This document shows, piece by piece, positions 13,030 through 25,400 of a DNA stretch of 64,000 nt. Within the stretch, counting starts at the first letter, position 1. Each line of letters begins with the position of its first letter. The translations under genes and the position numbers were made by a program. Source of the stretch: Wuchereria bancrofti (Eukaryota > Nematoda > Chromadorea > Rhabditida > Onchocercidae); contig SSBO01000008.1 of the NCBI GenBank assembly GCA_005281725.1, forward strand, positions 62,001 through 126,000, in the 5' to 3' direction. A model generated the notes under the pieces. It did not search any database. It saw only the letters and a program-made list of their open reading frames with translations, and was not told the DNA's origin.

Positions 13030-16000
13030 ATGTCGATTCTGCAGCCAACTGAAAATAAGTCGATCATATTTGCATCATCATTTGGCGCTGGAGCATTTGC
13101 AGGAATGCTTGCTAAGTCGATTGTCGCACCTTTGGAAAGAGCAAAGATTCATTTTCAAGGTGAACAAAAAATGCAAGATTTATTAAACAAACAACAAAAC
13201 TAAAACTTTATCTAACTACAAATATATGTATTAAATAAAATTGATAAAATTCGCACAAATTTATTTTAACTTTGTTATTTAGCAAATCATTATTAATTCA
13301 AATTTATGAATTAATTGAGGTCTTCAAAATTCAAAAATGGGAAACAATTTTAAAGTTTTAGACAAACGTTGATTTTACTTTCAATGAGTAACAAACTTTT
13401 CTTTTCTTTTCTTTTTTTTGTTTTTTTTTTTTGATAAATAAATATATATAAATAAATAAATAAGAGAGAAAAGAATATGATCTTCTTCATACATCCATTA
13501 AATTTTAAAGGAAATGAATTAAGTGAACCATAACAGAATAAAAATTATTTTCAAAAAAAGAAAAAATTTTCAACGAAATCATTTTTCTTATTTGGATTAA
13601 CAGCAATGATTATTATCGTTATAATGATATTAATTATAATAATCATTAAGTATTATTAGCATAACTATTATTACGGCTGTTGTTAATGTTACTACATTTA
13701 CTACTAGTATTACTATTAATAATACTTATTATCATTATAGTATCATCAACAGCTCATTATTCATTATTTGAAGCAGCAAAATTCTTGAAATTATCATATC
13801 AGGAAAATGGATTATTTTCACTTTGGCGTGGTAATTCAGCAACATTATTCCGAGTGATACCGTACGCTGCTATACAATTTGCATCACATGAACAGTACAA
13901 ATCAGCACTTCGCGTCGATTGCAATGGGTAAAATAAATGAATAAAGAAATTTAGGATAATTAAATATGTATTCAATGAGAATAATTTCAGTAATTCATTA
14001 ATAATTCATTTTAGTTTTTTTCTTAAATACTAGAAATTTATAGTTTTTTGTTGATATGATAAAATTTTGAAAGGAATTTTTTCTTTCTTCTCCGAAAGAA
14101 TAGAAACTGATAATATTAATTATTAAGTAGCATAAAAATAATAATTTTTTTAAATAATTAATTTGAATTACTCTATTAACTTATATACAACGCTGATTGG
14201 ATTCTTGATTTAAAAGAAAAATTTATCAGTGTTGGAGAATAAACCATCAAGAAGTACTGAAATAGTTTAGAGCAATAATTGCATTTCAAAAATGTTGTTA
14301 ATAAGCAAAATTTCATAAAAATGATTTGAAATTGAATTGTGAATTGCAATTATGAACAGATTATATTATTGTAATAAAACGATTTTTTGTAATCAATAAG
14401 TTGTTGAATGGATAAAACAAAAAAGTGAACGTTTATCAACAAAATGTTAGCACTTCAATTAATTAGCCAATTAATCATAATCGTATAACAATTCATCTGT
14501 TATTGTCAATTTCAGAAAACGTACACCTGTACGACGATTATTAGCTGGTTCATTAGGTGGTGTTACTGCTACCTTAATTGTTTATCCATTGGATACGGCA
14601 AGAACTCGACTAGCTTCATCAAAATACGCTGAATATACCAATCTCCGATCGGTTTTTTATAAAATGTATACCAGAGAAGGAATTCGGTATAAAATCGTAA
14701 ACTTTCAATACAAAAATTTTCGAAGTTTTTTTTTTTTTTGATTCATAATTTTATTTGCTTGCTTGATTTATTTATTTCTTGCTCAATAAGATAAGTACTA
14801 CTATACACACATAAAAATATATTCCATATGAATATTTCATATTGTTTGAACCAAAAGTTATTTTTTATAATTTATTTTTAACCTGAACAAACTGGAAATA
14901 AATCGTTTGATAACTTTCAAAATTTTTTGAATTAATTTCTAAATTCTAATGGCTAGGGATGATTTTTAATTATTTTATTTCTATCAACTAATAATCGTCA
15001 GTATAAGCTTAGGGATGTCCATGAAGTGTTAGATTATTGCAAATGGTAAATAATGTTGAAGGTCATTTTATTACGGAATAATACCATCTTTATTTGGTAT
15101 CATGGTTTATGCTGGTGGTAGTTTCTATACATTTGGTACACTTAAACTTCTTCATCGAGGTATTATTGTTATTGAAACCATTAATGGAATTACAAATGAA
15201 CCATTTTATTCGTGACAAATAAAATAATTTTATAATAACATTAAGATATTGATTATAATTTCTATCTTTTGGGACTTTTATTCGTAAAAAGAACTAAATA
15301 CGTTTTATCTCCTTGCCAAAAATGATACAAAATTTGAAAGAAATACGGATGATTGTTGTCCATTAAAATTCATTTGAATTGTTGTACACTTCAAGAATCT
15401 TGAATTTTTACAAATTTAACATTTCAATTTATAAGCCAGTTATAGAACGTTGGAATGAACCAGTGCCACCTTATCATCGACTTATTTATGGTGCCATTTC
15501 GGGTGCAGTTGGTCAATTTATTTCGTATCCTATAGATATTGTTCGTCGACGAATGCAAACGGGTCGAGTACCATTAAACCACTCTGCATTTCATATACTT
15601 TACGATATTTACCGCAATGAAGGAATCTTGAATGGTTTATATAAAGGGATAAGCATGAATTGGATTAAGGTATGGGAGAAACACGTGAAGAATCATTGGT
15701 ATTAGATAAAGCTTATACCTATTCCATTATTTTGAACTGAACAGCCTAATATTATATTTGTTCAATGCTTAATATTTAAATAATTTTTAAAGATTCGATC
15801 TAACTTATATGTAGGATTAAAGACAGATAACTGATTAAGAATCATTATATAGTTATCGACAATTCTTAACAATAATCTAAGTAAACAAAAAAGTATATAC
15901 AGGTAGTACTGTGATTCACTCATCTTAATCAATGTCAAAAGTTTGATTTACCGAAATTGTAATATCGAGAATAGAAATTGGATTGTAGTAACATATAATT

Positions 16001-16220
16001 TGTAGTTATGTTAAGTTATAAGTAATTGTAACATAACCATAAGTAATGTAATTATAATTAATTATCGCTTATTAAATCCAAGTAACAAATACAGCTATGA
16101 CTGACCATTCTCAGCATAAAAAATAGCGTTTTTCAGGGACCCATAACAATATCTATCAGTTTCACCGTTTATGACTATACATTTTTGTATTTGCTGGACA
16201 AATTGCGGACGAAACCGTGA
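13030..16220 (+). CDS. SLC25A42-type mitochondrial carrier (coenzyme A transporter family), 295 aa
   Basis: Six exons: 13030-13159, 13753-13927, 14516-14686, 15062-15159, 15440-15669 and 16137-16220; phases match throughout and the sum is 296 codons with stop. The three carrier repeats each show the signature P-x-[DE]-x-x-[KR]: APLERAK, YPLDTAR and [12 protein letters not shown]. Other stretches typical of SLC25A42 are [31 protein letters not shown] and ISFTVYD. Vertebrate SLC25A42 exchanges coenzyme A for adenine nucleotides across the inner mitochondrial membrane; the same role is inferred here. The start ATG at 13030 lies directly in the first exon, [10 protein letters not shown]. Exon 4 begins after a poor acceptor (TTGAAG), and exon 5 uses AGCCAG. 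The last exon is 470 bases downstream inside a block duplicated at 28.8-29.8 kb; without it the protein would lack its final membrane helix. Converges on the dysbindin gene. Confidence 0.92.
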
Positions 16221-17043
16221 ATTTTAATAATAATTTTATCAAAAACTGAAAGTTGAATTATTGTTTTTATAATTATTGAAACTGTCATAAATAAGCGAGC
16301 ATAAAAAAAGTTTTAATAATGTTGTGTGGAAGAAATTGCAGGTCCTCGGGTTAATGAATAACTTCCAAAGTTAACAGACAGTGGGATACGGCAAAGGTAA
16401 AAATGGGCAAAGGAGCAATTACTGACAAATGATATGTTCAGCAATTAAATTTCAGATAACCTAGATCAGGGAGGTGTCTTATAGTTTTAACACATATGTA
16501 CTGATGGTTTATAATCAAACAAGCTGCCAAACATAAAACTAATCTATGCAGACTGAATTAACTATGCCACGAGACGCTTGAATTGAATTAACTTGAGAAA
16601 TATCTTAATTTATTATTAACACAATTTCTCGACAAAGTCTCAGATTTTAAAATAAAATTCAATTTTTGGTAAAAATAATAAAAAACCTTATAACACCTCA
16701 TCACTGGGCTTGAGAAGAAATTCGGGACAACAGCTTGATACGATAATAATCAATAAATGTGCAGGATAATAAACTAATACGTTGCTATGGCAGGATGATA
16801 AACTAATACATTACTATGAAAAGAATGAGCAAAATTCATAAAGTTTGTTCAAAGAATCAAACAAAGTATCAAATTACAGTTGAAATCGAGAGATCGTTAT
16901 AGATTATTAAAACATCACAGTTTTCCATGGCACACCAAACAGACTGAATTCCTTTTTAAGGAAAAAGAACTGATGACAAAATTTTTAGCTGCACAAAGAA
17001 AAAATGTGAGAAAAAGACATCATTGCGCCTTTTTATAATGCCT
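16052..17043. repeat. Segmental duplication core, copy 1 (992 bp)
   Basis: Nearly identical to 28769-29771. By eye I count four substitutions and one 11-base indel. It carries the last exon of the SLC25A42-type carrier, its 3' flank and a frameshifted version of a 77-codon reading frame (16816-17038). Outside the core, similarity continues on both sides (about 15930-16051 and 17150-17925) but is far weaker. Confidence 0.93.
16816..17038 (+). pseudogene. Frameshifted copy of the 77-codon reading frame
   Basis: This matches the intact frame at 29533-29766 but lacks 11 bases after MKRMSKIHK, so translation meets a TAG about 20 codons later. Whether the deletion here or an insertion in the other copy is the new event cannot be told from the window. 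It lies between the convergent carrier and dysbindin genes. Confidence 0.5.
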
Positions 17044-17419
17044 GCCAAGTCTCATTGCTTCAAAATTGAAATACACGAAGTCCTTGCTTTCGTAACCGTT
17101 TTCTGCGAGACATTAAACGAGAAACCGTTGTCATTATAAGTATTATCAAAACTAACATTAAAGCTATATAAAACTACATATGAAAGTTAATAAATCAAAT
17201 TAACTACATAAAAGGTTTTTGAAAAAATGAAATCAACTAGAATTTACATCAAACAGTCAAAGGAAATGAAAATGCTATCTTTTATAACAACAATGATAAG
17301 TTTGAAGATATGAAACCTATGCATTTCCTTTATATCACGCCACAAAAGCTGCTTGTAGATCGGGTGAATTGGAAGATAACTGTGAGCAGATAAAGCATAC
17401 GAGATATGAAATGAAATTT

Positions 17420-19512
17420 CTAATCTTCATTTTCATGACAACTCAAAAATTCTTCCAATGCAACTTCCTCTAAACGTTCTTTTTCTAAATTAAATTGATT
17501 CTGCAATCGCAATTCATCTGAAAAAAAAATCAAAAACTAAGAAAAAACATAAATCGAATCAAATCAGTGTGTGCTGAATATTATTTGATGAAAAATCTGT
17601 TACAACAGAACAGTAGGCGGCAAAGGATCTACCACAACTGTGGAATCCGCACAGACAAGCAACTCATTAGCCAAATTTTCTGCTTCCTGAACATAGCTTT
17701 AATGTCCATCAGTAACGGTTATTTAATTCAATTCAAATAAAAAGCATTCAGGAGATAAAAGTATTCGATCCAACGACCAATAATATTTTCGAGAGATTAA
17801 AACTTATTCGACGTGTCATGAAATAAACTTCTTTGCAAAATTCACTTCACTAATTATCAATACATATATTGTCAGCTATCGTGATCAAAGCTTCAATGAT
17901 ATCAATTTTAGGCACACTATTAGGAAATATCTAAGGAAAAGAAGAAAAAGTAAGGCCGAAATGACTGCATCAGTAGTTCAAGATGTATTAAAAAGTGTGG
18001 GAAAATCCACAACAACAAATGAAAATAAATAACGAACTTTGATTCAGTGCCATCGGTGAATGACCAACTTCCAGAATATTATTGGAAAACTTCAGAAAAT
18101 TACTGATTTTTGCTTTCTCCTTTCTCAAATCACTTTTCATGGAAGCAATATTTGTTTCAGCATCAGCAATGATTTGCAATGCCTCCAAATGTGTCATCGC
18201 TATTTCTGTTTGTAAGCAAAACCGACTCAGTTTACTAATTTTATTATTCAAATCAATGAGTTCCTGAAAAAAAATGTCCAATTCTGTGACAAAAAAATAA
18301 ATAAATAAAGCAAAGGATTCTACCAAAATTAATAAACATACAATACAAAACTAACAAAAGATTACATTTCTGAGTTCAAAAAAAGGAGATTTATATAAAA
18401 TATAAATAAATGAAGCGCTTCCGAACCATTCCTAATCATCCTGCCCAATCAATTAAAACGTTGCTAATTTTTTCCACATCTCAAATATCCAAAAAATCTA
18501 TCAAAACTAGTAATCTTTTATTTAGGTTTTATTATACAAACCTTTGTTGTTTCACTTAACGTACGTAAATGGTTATGACAAGCCAAAATAACTTCAGCAC
18601 GTTCGTTACACATCTGCTGTGCTCGTCCCATACGAGTACTGCACAAATTTGCCAAGCGTATATTTTCATCATTTATTTGCTCCATCGTTTCGATGTTTAG
18701 CTGATATCTTAAAACAAAAATAGAAATGCTGTTAAATCAAGACAAATCTTGCAGTTTCCATTTGCAATGATTCCTAAACAGCAACAAGGATAAAGTAAAT
18801 AAACGAAACTTCCCACTAACTGCAAAAATATCACAAAACATATAATAGCACTATCGATTTTCTATTTAAAATTATCATTCTTGGCAATAACAATTCCTGG
18901 ACAAGTTCATTCCCTGCGAAAACTTGCATATATTTTGCTAGACCTCAAGAACTCCATCACAAACCGGTTAAACCCACTCACTTGAAAGTATTGCATGGAA
19001 ATTCTTCTTCAAGAAAAAAGACATACTTCAATAGTAGATTGCTTCCAGCCTGTGTTTTCAAAAGAGATGCGATCGCTTCCGATGAGCTCCTGAAAGGTAA
19101 CAGAAATTTACAAAGGCCTGACATCATAAAATTGAGGTTTTTTAAGGTAAAAAGAGATGGGCAGCTAAAACGACCAGCAACCTTTGTACAGCAGACGATG
19201 TGGCGTTTCGCAGCTTTTGCACACTGCAAAAACAAATATAATGAGAACTTTCATCAAAAACTTAGTTCCAAAAAATAGATAAACTTTCACCCACTTTCAT
19301 GCAAATAAGGATTATTGCAAAGAAAACAAAGAATTCAATTTTACTATCTTATCCAAACATATCTGCTCTATTCAGAAACGATTCAGCCACCTTTGTTTCG
19401 GGCATAGCAACAAAGCCGAAATTTAATAAGATAAAATATGAGAAAATAATGTAAACCTGCTTGTGAGCTCATTTTGTACGCTTACCAATGCATCAAAAAA
19501 ACTTCCAAGCAT
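17420..19512 (-). CDS. Dysbindin homologue, BLOC-1 subunit (216 aa)
   Basis: Six minus-strand exons: 19512-19457, 19223-19182, 19089-19027, 18707-18542, 18263-18038 and 17517-17420; phases 2, 2, 2, 0 and 1 fit and the sum is 217 codons with stop. The N-terminus MLGSFFDALVSVQNELTS aligns with the start of vertebrate dysbindin. Residues 55-70 (AGSNLLLKY...) match the segment before its first helix. The coiled-coil part contains MTHLEA, also a dysbindin hallmark, and the tail is a charged helix (EKERLEEVALEEFL). At 216 aa it is shorter than the human protein, as the disordered C-terminal region is missing. Dysbindin is a subunit of BLOC-1, which sorts cargo to lysosome-related organelles and acts in synaptic vesicle homeostasis; that role is inferred. 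A TTTTCAG acceptor sits immediately before the start codon, as expected for SL trans-splicing. The gene converges on the carrier gene, leaving about 1.2 kb between them. Confidence 0.75.
17600..17686 (-). CDS. Possible alternative last exon of the dysbindin gene
   Basis: After a CAG acceptor the frame reads EAENLANELLVCAD... for 28 codons to a TAA. It enters in phase 0, which would fit an alternative donor (GAA|GTTGGT) inside the 18263-18038 exon and replace the C-terminal helix. The codons look coding, but there is no second line of support. Confidence 0.3.
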   Translation of the reverse strand, partial: EAENLANELLVCADSTVVVDPLPPTVLL

Positions 19513-20763
19513 CTGAAAATACTCAAAAATCATACGAATTAACCGCATTTATCAACCTTTGCTACGTGCAAAACTAAATCTACAACAGTTCACGGCTCCG
19601 TTCTCAAATATGTACTCCCGCACCATTCCTCTATTTGTTGAATCTTCTTGGCCATGGCATCCTTCCCTCACTCACGACCCTCCCTCAGTCTCCCCTGAAA
19701 CCGTCCCGCACACTTCCGACACTTTGCATTAGAAAGCCAATTATTCACAAAAATAACACGGATCTGAAGTGAAAATCATTATTTCTACAATTAACATTCT
19801 TTCAATGATCCATATCCTTTACTCCTAGTATACATTTTTTTTTCTAATATGCATTTTCCCATCTGTAACAGTTCTTTAGCCCTCTCACAGAAATACCCAC
19901 ATTCAACAGTTTCACATTTGTCACTGATTTTTACCATCGCTGATATTTGTATTCTTACGCTGTTGGTAATGCAGAATATCCAGAAAATTCTTTCCTTAAT
20001 GTCGGCTCTATTCCAAAATACTCAATTACACAGTTTGGCTAATTACGACGAAATAAACGAATATCAACTTCAATTTTTATACAAAAAGAACAATTTCAAA
20101 AAAAAAATTCTCTCTCATCTTACGAAAAATCTGCAACATCGATATAGCGCAGCACACTAATATAAAAAAACTATTTACATTCCCACAACTCTATTAACTC
20201 CAAAGTAATTTTTAAAAATAAAAATAGTATGTAAAGGTTTACTGAAATCCATCCCTAGGAAAATATTACTAAAAAACAAAAAAAAAAATTAAAAAACTAA
20301 AACAAAGTTCCCAAAGATCACTTATGCTACTTTGATGCCGTCATGCTAAAGCTACCATTCAGAAATCATAGAGCAGAAGACAACTTTAAAAAAAGAAAAC
20401 CTAAGTTCTTAATAAACATTTAACAACAAACCCAGTTCAAAAATAAAATCGAAAACAAAAACAAATTAATTAAAAAAGAAAAAAATTTTAAACAAAACGA
20501 ATACCCCTCCATTCTCTCATGTGACTGCCACCTACTCAGTCATTCATCAGATTATTGGAAGGAAAAAGTATCGCGTGTATATCTTTGAATATGAAATCAC
20601 TGTATTGTTAACGCGATATCATTGCAGCGATATTTCAACATCATCCAAAATTTATTGGACTGTGCGACAACCAATGTAATTCATAAAAGCAAAGGAAAAA
20701 TGGCATATTTTCTGATTTGATTTATGCTTTCATTAATTAATGTATGTTATTAGGTCCGAAATA
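19513..20763. other. Intergenic, upstream of dysbindin
   Basis: Between dysbindin and the 5S-like sequence. A locally GC-richer stretch (about 19600-19735) contains a short minus-strand frame beginning MAKKIQQIEEW. The rest is A-rich on the plus strand (about 20180-20500). No supported gene. Confidence 0.5.
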
Positions 20764-20854
20764 GTCTACGACCATACCACGTTGAAAGCACGACATCTCG
20801 TCCGATCTGTCAAGTTAAGCAACGTTGAACCTGAGAATCCCGGATGTTGTAGAC
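20764..20854 (+). pseudogene. 5S rRNA-like orphon with internal deletion (copy A)
   Basis: The first ~65 bases and the last ~25 bases match nematode 5S rRNA (for example GTCCGATCTGTCAAGTTAAG). About 28 bases in the middle, which include the intermediate element and box C of the internal pol III promoter, are missing. The ends still pair: GTCTAC at the start against GTAGAC at the end. With 91 instead of about 119 bases it cannot make normal 5S rRNA. Same strand as the SL1 gene 165 bases downstream. Confidence 0.85.
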
Positions 20855-21019
20855 ATGTTTTGCGCATTATTTGATGGGATAAATGCAATAATACAGTGAT
20901 CGAAAATTGATCATGGCACTTTTTGTTTGATCCGTTTGCTGAAAAACATTCGCTTTTGAATGATCTGATGAATGTTGAATGCACAACAACTATATGGGAA
21001 TGGTGCAGGTAGGATCACC

Positions 21020-21122
21020 GGTTTAATTACCCAAGTTTGAGGTAATTGAATGTTTCGGCCCAGAGTTTAGGCTACTGTGGCTTGAAGTAAAATTTTGGAA
21101 CGTCCTGCATGTTTGTGGGACA
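21020..21122 (+). ncRNA. SL1: SL1 spliced leader RNA gene (copy A)
   Basis: The gene begins with the exact 22-base nematode SL1 leader, starting GGTTTAATTACCCAAG, followed by a splice donor (GAG|GTAATT). An Sm-binding site, AATTTTGGAACG, comes about 70 bases in, then a terminal hairpin with stem GTCC/GGAC. At 103 bases the length fits. The SL RNA is a capped snRNA-like donor whose leader is trans-spliced onto the 5' ends of many mRNAs. It sits downstream of a 5S-like sequence on the same strand, the arrangement known from filarial 5S-SL1 arrays, but here it is a single unit. Expression cannot be judged. Confidence 0.92.
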
Positions 21123-22234
21123 ATAAATGTGTTAGCAAGAATGGAATTTTAAATGTATGTTTGAGGATCAAAAATTTTTTCTGTTTGCAAATCATCTAGT
21201 AAGTAAGTAATGTGTTCTGTTCGATGATTGTTGACAATGATGATGTAAATTTAGCAATTTGAATATTCTTAAATAACAAATTTGGGCGCTATTGTTGCTT
21301 GAAGTAAAAGTTTTAATCGTCCTCGAAATGTATGCCACAACAAATGTGTTATAATCTATGGAAGGAATGCAGATATGAATTTAGTGCATGCTTTCATGTT
21401 TGAAGATGTCTACTTTTATTCTTCATTGATATGATGTGTGTTGAATGGACGATAATTATATTTACATTAAATTCCCATCTCTGCATCGTTTGTATAAATC
21501 ATGATTTGTATACATCATGATCTCATTTTGCTGTCCAAAATTATGCTTCAACTCATAGCACTCGAAATTCTTGGCCGAAGCACTCCATTACTTTAAATCT
21601 ACTACATAATCACTTAGTGTAAATCGACTCTTTTTCGTTTCGATTCATTGCGAAATTTTTGAGCTTATCATCAACATGGCTTAAGTGTGGATACAATTTA
21701 CCAAAATCCGATTATAGCAGAACAGGCTCCGTTTCATTAATATTTAAGATTTGTAGGCTTACTGTTCTGGTTTACTATAGAAAAATATGCTGTCAAATTA
21801 TCTCCCGAACAGTTGCTCGGATAGCTATGTTATTTCAATGTGGCTAGAAACTTACTTTTTATTTTCGAGACTAATGATAGGTTATTTGTTTATTTTCATT
21901 ATTCTAGAATTTCTGTAATTATCACTTTTGTTTTTGTTTGATAATTACAGTATTCAATATATTCAAAGCTTACTTTTTTGAGGATTTTCTAATCAAGCAA
22001 TTAAATTGATGAATATTTATAAATAAATCAACAGAAAGTATTAACACTAAAAACAACAATACAAAGGCGAATGAGCAATAACAGACTGTAACATTTTCAC
22101 TCAAAATTCTAAAAGAATAGAGAAAAATCTTGGCGCAATTTTCATCTTTCTGTGAATCGCAAATTATATTATTTGGGATCGGTATATCACGCAACAGTTG
22201 TTTCATTCTTTTGTCTAAATAAAGGATATTCGAC
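21123..22234. other. Region between SL1 and the fukutin gene
   Basis: Contains the degenerate SL1 relic (21197-21350) and AT-rich sequence. A 62-codon plus-strand frame (21659-21847) shows no recognisable feature. A minus-strand frame with a membrane segment (21970-22236) is listed separately. Confidence 0.45.
21197..21350 (+). pseudogene. Degenerate 5S-SL1 spacer and SL1 3' half
   Basis: Bases 21275-21345 follow the 3' half of the SL1 gene (GCTTGAAGTAAAA, then a CGTCC...CCAC hairpin relic) with many changes; the Sm site is lost. The whole stretch recurs at about 30421-30560. Confidence 0.65.
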
Positions 22235-22236
22235 AT
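21970..22236 (-). CDS. Possible small single-pass membrane protein (88 aa), unrecognised
   Basis: A single open frame starts MSNILYLDKRMKQLLRDIPI, has a polar N-terminal half of about 50 residues, then one strong hydrophobic segment (SFAFVLLFLVLILSVDLFI) and a basic end (RKSSKK). It sits downstream of the fukutin gene on the same strand. A CTTTTAG inside it could equally be an acceptor, so it may be part of a spliced gene or chance. No family recognised. Confidence 0.3.
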   Translation of the reverse strand: MSNILYLDKRMKQLLRDIPIPNNIICDSQKDENCAKIFLYSFRILSENVTVCYCSFAFVLLFLVLILSVDLFINIHQFNCLIRKSSKK

Positions 22237-22390
22237 GAATAAAGATTATAATATTCCTCATACGGCATTGTCACCAATTGCTTACGCAGAGCGTTGGGCG
22301 GAATATTCTGCTCTTGAATCGAAGAAACGCTGTTAACCACCACCAGCACGTTTTCAAGTGTTCATTAGTCATTGTTAGATATTCGACATT
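22235..22390. other. Coding-like segment, strand unresolved
   Basis: On the plus strand a 33-codon frame runs from ATG 22235 to TAA 22336 (MNKDYNIPHTALSPIAYAER...). On the minus strand a longer open frame reads ...NSVSSIQEQNIPPNALRKQL... to a TAG. Base composition is more coding-like than its surroundings. It may be a relic of an exon; I see no splice partner. Confidence 0.35.
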
Positions 22391-22441
22391 TTATAATGTT
22401 CATTTTAAAATTTGAGATGTTACATGTTTCACTGGAGGATT

Positions 22442-25400
22442 TCATTTCTTTTCATTGGCTTTTTTGTTTTCTACTCTGAAAAATAAAAAAGGGGAGATTA
22501 TTTGCGTGTGTTGAACTAAAGGCTGTTTAATACCATCGAAATTAAATACTAATCATGTAGAGTTCAGTCAGTTGGTTACCTGTTGTATTGTATGAAAGAT
22601 TCAGCTCTCTCTTCCGGAGGAACTTTGCCAACTAATTTCATGTTTCGTGGTGAGCTGATCCAAGAGTATTTGGAAGAATGAAGTGGTTCCGACCAATTTC
22701 CATATTCAGTCTGAAAGAAATAACAGAAAGGAAAAAATTTTTTTAATTGAGCTTGAGTTACTTTTTTTTTTCGTTTTGTTGTGGTGGCTTTCTGTTTTAA
22801 TCTCGAACAATGAGACATTTTTTGGAGAATTATAAATAAACTCGGATTGTAAAATTTACCGTAATAACATCCAACGCATTGCATGGCACATACATCAAAT
22901 AACCGAGGAGATCGGTTGCACAAATTCGATTAATCAACGGATAAATAAACCTCAAATTTTACCAAATATTAATTTGCACAAAACTTCTAGCGACAGATTA
23001 GTTAGTGGTAAAGTTAAGGAGAGATTTGTAAATACTTACCTGTACTTGGTTTCATCAGATAGACCTCCAATCCAGGAACTGTTCTGATCATGATATAAAA
23101 AGAAAATATCCATTGGAATGTCATTCTCTATGTACACTTTGTATTCCAATAAATCTTCCGGCTGCAAAAATCCAAAATTCGAATGCTAAAGTGAAATAAA
23201 ATGAATCAATGCCCATTGTAAACCTTATTTGCTCTCAACATAAAATTTCTGACCAATCAATTACTTTATTACTTACTTATCTTTCTTTTATTTCTATGAA
23301 CGTAGAGTTCTAGCTCACTTTGTTGAATCGCAGACTAAGCTCGATAAACGAACTATTCATAACATCATCAGGAAATTTGTCATAGTGTTCCTCAATGAAG
23401 ACCGTAAAGTCGATATCATGTGTATATGTTATAATACCACACTCTCGGTACCAACCTAAATTTATATTAGTAAAAATTTTCCATAATATACAATACGAAA
23501 GAAAAATTTCTTATAATTTCTCAAGTGCGATTTCTGCCAGCAATTTCTTTTAGTTACATTGGAATTAGACTTGAACGAAGTTGAATATCTTAAAGGTAAT
23601 GCATGAAAAGAATGTCAAAAAGGAAAGTTGGCTAAATATTGAAGTAACAGCTTCAGCAGTTTACAGAAGTAGGCAGATAAGAGATGAGTTACCGTAAAAG
23701 ATAATGCATCTCTCAGATAGCTGTTTGAGTCCCTTTCGATTTTTCCGTCATTTTTTTTTTAAGGTATAAATTTGCATTGAAAACACTAATACCCAGCAAT
23801 GTGCCCGCATGTAGCATCGGTGTCATACCACGCTCAGTCGCCCAATTGCGGAATTTCTGAAGTGTCAATATGATCCCATTTCCAATTCGAGGTTTTCCGC
23901 TGAAGAACTGAGGGTAAGTTTGGCGGTATCGTGCTGCGAAATCTTTTTCACAGCTGATAAATCTACTGCGTTTTAAGGTCCACACAAATCTGATCCAGTC
24001 AGCCGGACCTACGAAAGTTTCATTCTCCATCTTGTAATTCGCAACAGCAAATCTGAAATCAATCTTACTCAATCAAAATCTTCAACGACCAATCTGCTGA
24101 TGGATGATGCTGTTACAGGTCTAGAAATATTGAAAATTTGAATTGATTTTGAAAAAATAGCTTAAAATTATTTGGACATAGTCAGCAAATTCAATAATGA
24201 ATTACTTCGGTATGATTCTTTTAACCTTCCTCAAAACAAATTCGATGTAATCTTCGCTTTTCGATAAACTGAACGGTATTAGTCGATGGGAAATTCCATG
24301 GATTATTACTTCAAAGCTTTGATTAGTGGATTTTTTCCATAATAAATTGTGGTTCCTCAACAAATTTAACTGAAAAGAGGAATGGAATACATATAATGTC
24401 ATACATTGTGGCATCTGTAAGTTATTAACTTAAAACCATACAGTTAAATACAAATAAATCAAAAAGATCTTTGAGTTCTTTGGATTGTTTTACAATTTGA
24501 ATTGAATGCTGCTCAAAAGTATATTTTTGACTTATTTTTACTTGAACTTTCATGCAGAATTAGATTCATATTTTAATACAAATTATTCATCTTAAACATG
24601 ATTCTTTCACCAGTTGCGACCACTCATTGCTTAATGCAATAAATTAATTTATGTGAAATACTTACGATATCTAACCCGTCTCGATCAAAGAATGCCATCA
24701 TTACAGTATTTGATTCCAAAATATCATTAAGGTTCTCCTCACCAATACGTAATTGGTTATCACCGATAAAATGTGTTTGAACATCTGAAAAATGCTTGGT
24801 TTTTCTAGGAATTAATGCATTTTGTTTTCGAAATGTGAACTAAATGTAGTAGTTAAATATAAACTTTAAACGTATTTTGTATATATTTTATTTTCTCCGA
24901 CTTATTTTATTTTAAATTTTGGTTTAAATACTACGGCTGTTACCCAATAAAGGATATTGAAAAAATTTTTTCTCTTCTTTGAACTTAATTTGAATCTTAT
25001 TCATTTCAGCGTATGTTTTTAATCTAGGACATAAAATGATGCAATTTAGTGTCGTTTTTTTTATGAATTTTGGAATATTATAACTAGTTTAAATGTTATT
25101 TGCTGAACGTTTTTTAAGATGTGTTTAAATTTAATTTTGCTTTAATAATGGTTTAATAAAATTTATTTTAACAAAAACTTTGTAAAAGTGCAGAAAAACA
25201 TGGCGCGCAACAAAAGCTTCACGAGAGCAAACCTTGTATTAGTGATATGAAGCGAGGATCAATGAACAGCGTTTTGTTCTCTAAATACCTGCTCAATTGT
25301 AATATCGATGATAGCGCTTGCTTCAATGTATTGAACTACAAACCAAAAAAACAGAAAGTTCAATTGAGTGCTTCATGCATACGTGACGCATGCAAAATGC

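Noticed and set aside
15670..15705. Mitochondrial carrier seemed to end early, truncated by a repeat
   Set aside because: The true last exon ([13 protein letters not shown]...) was found at 16137-16220 in the right phase; the early stop is only intron read-through.
18982..19278. 98-codon plus-strand frame
   Set aside because: It runs antisense over two dysbindin exons that have matching splice sites and phases.
20766..20984. 72-codon minus-strand frame, and its twin at 30594-30788
   Set aside because: They are antisense to 5S-like sequence and its flank; the similarity between them comes from the duplication.
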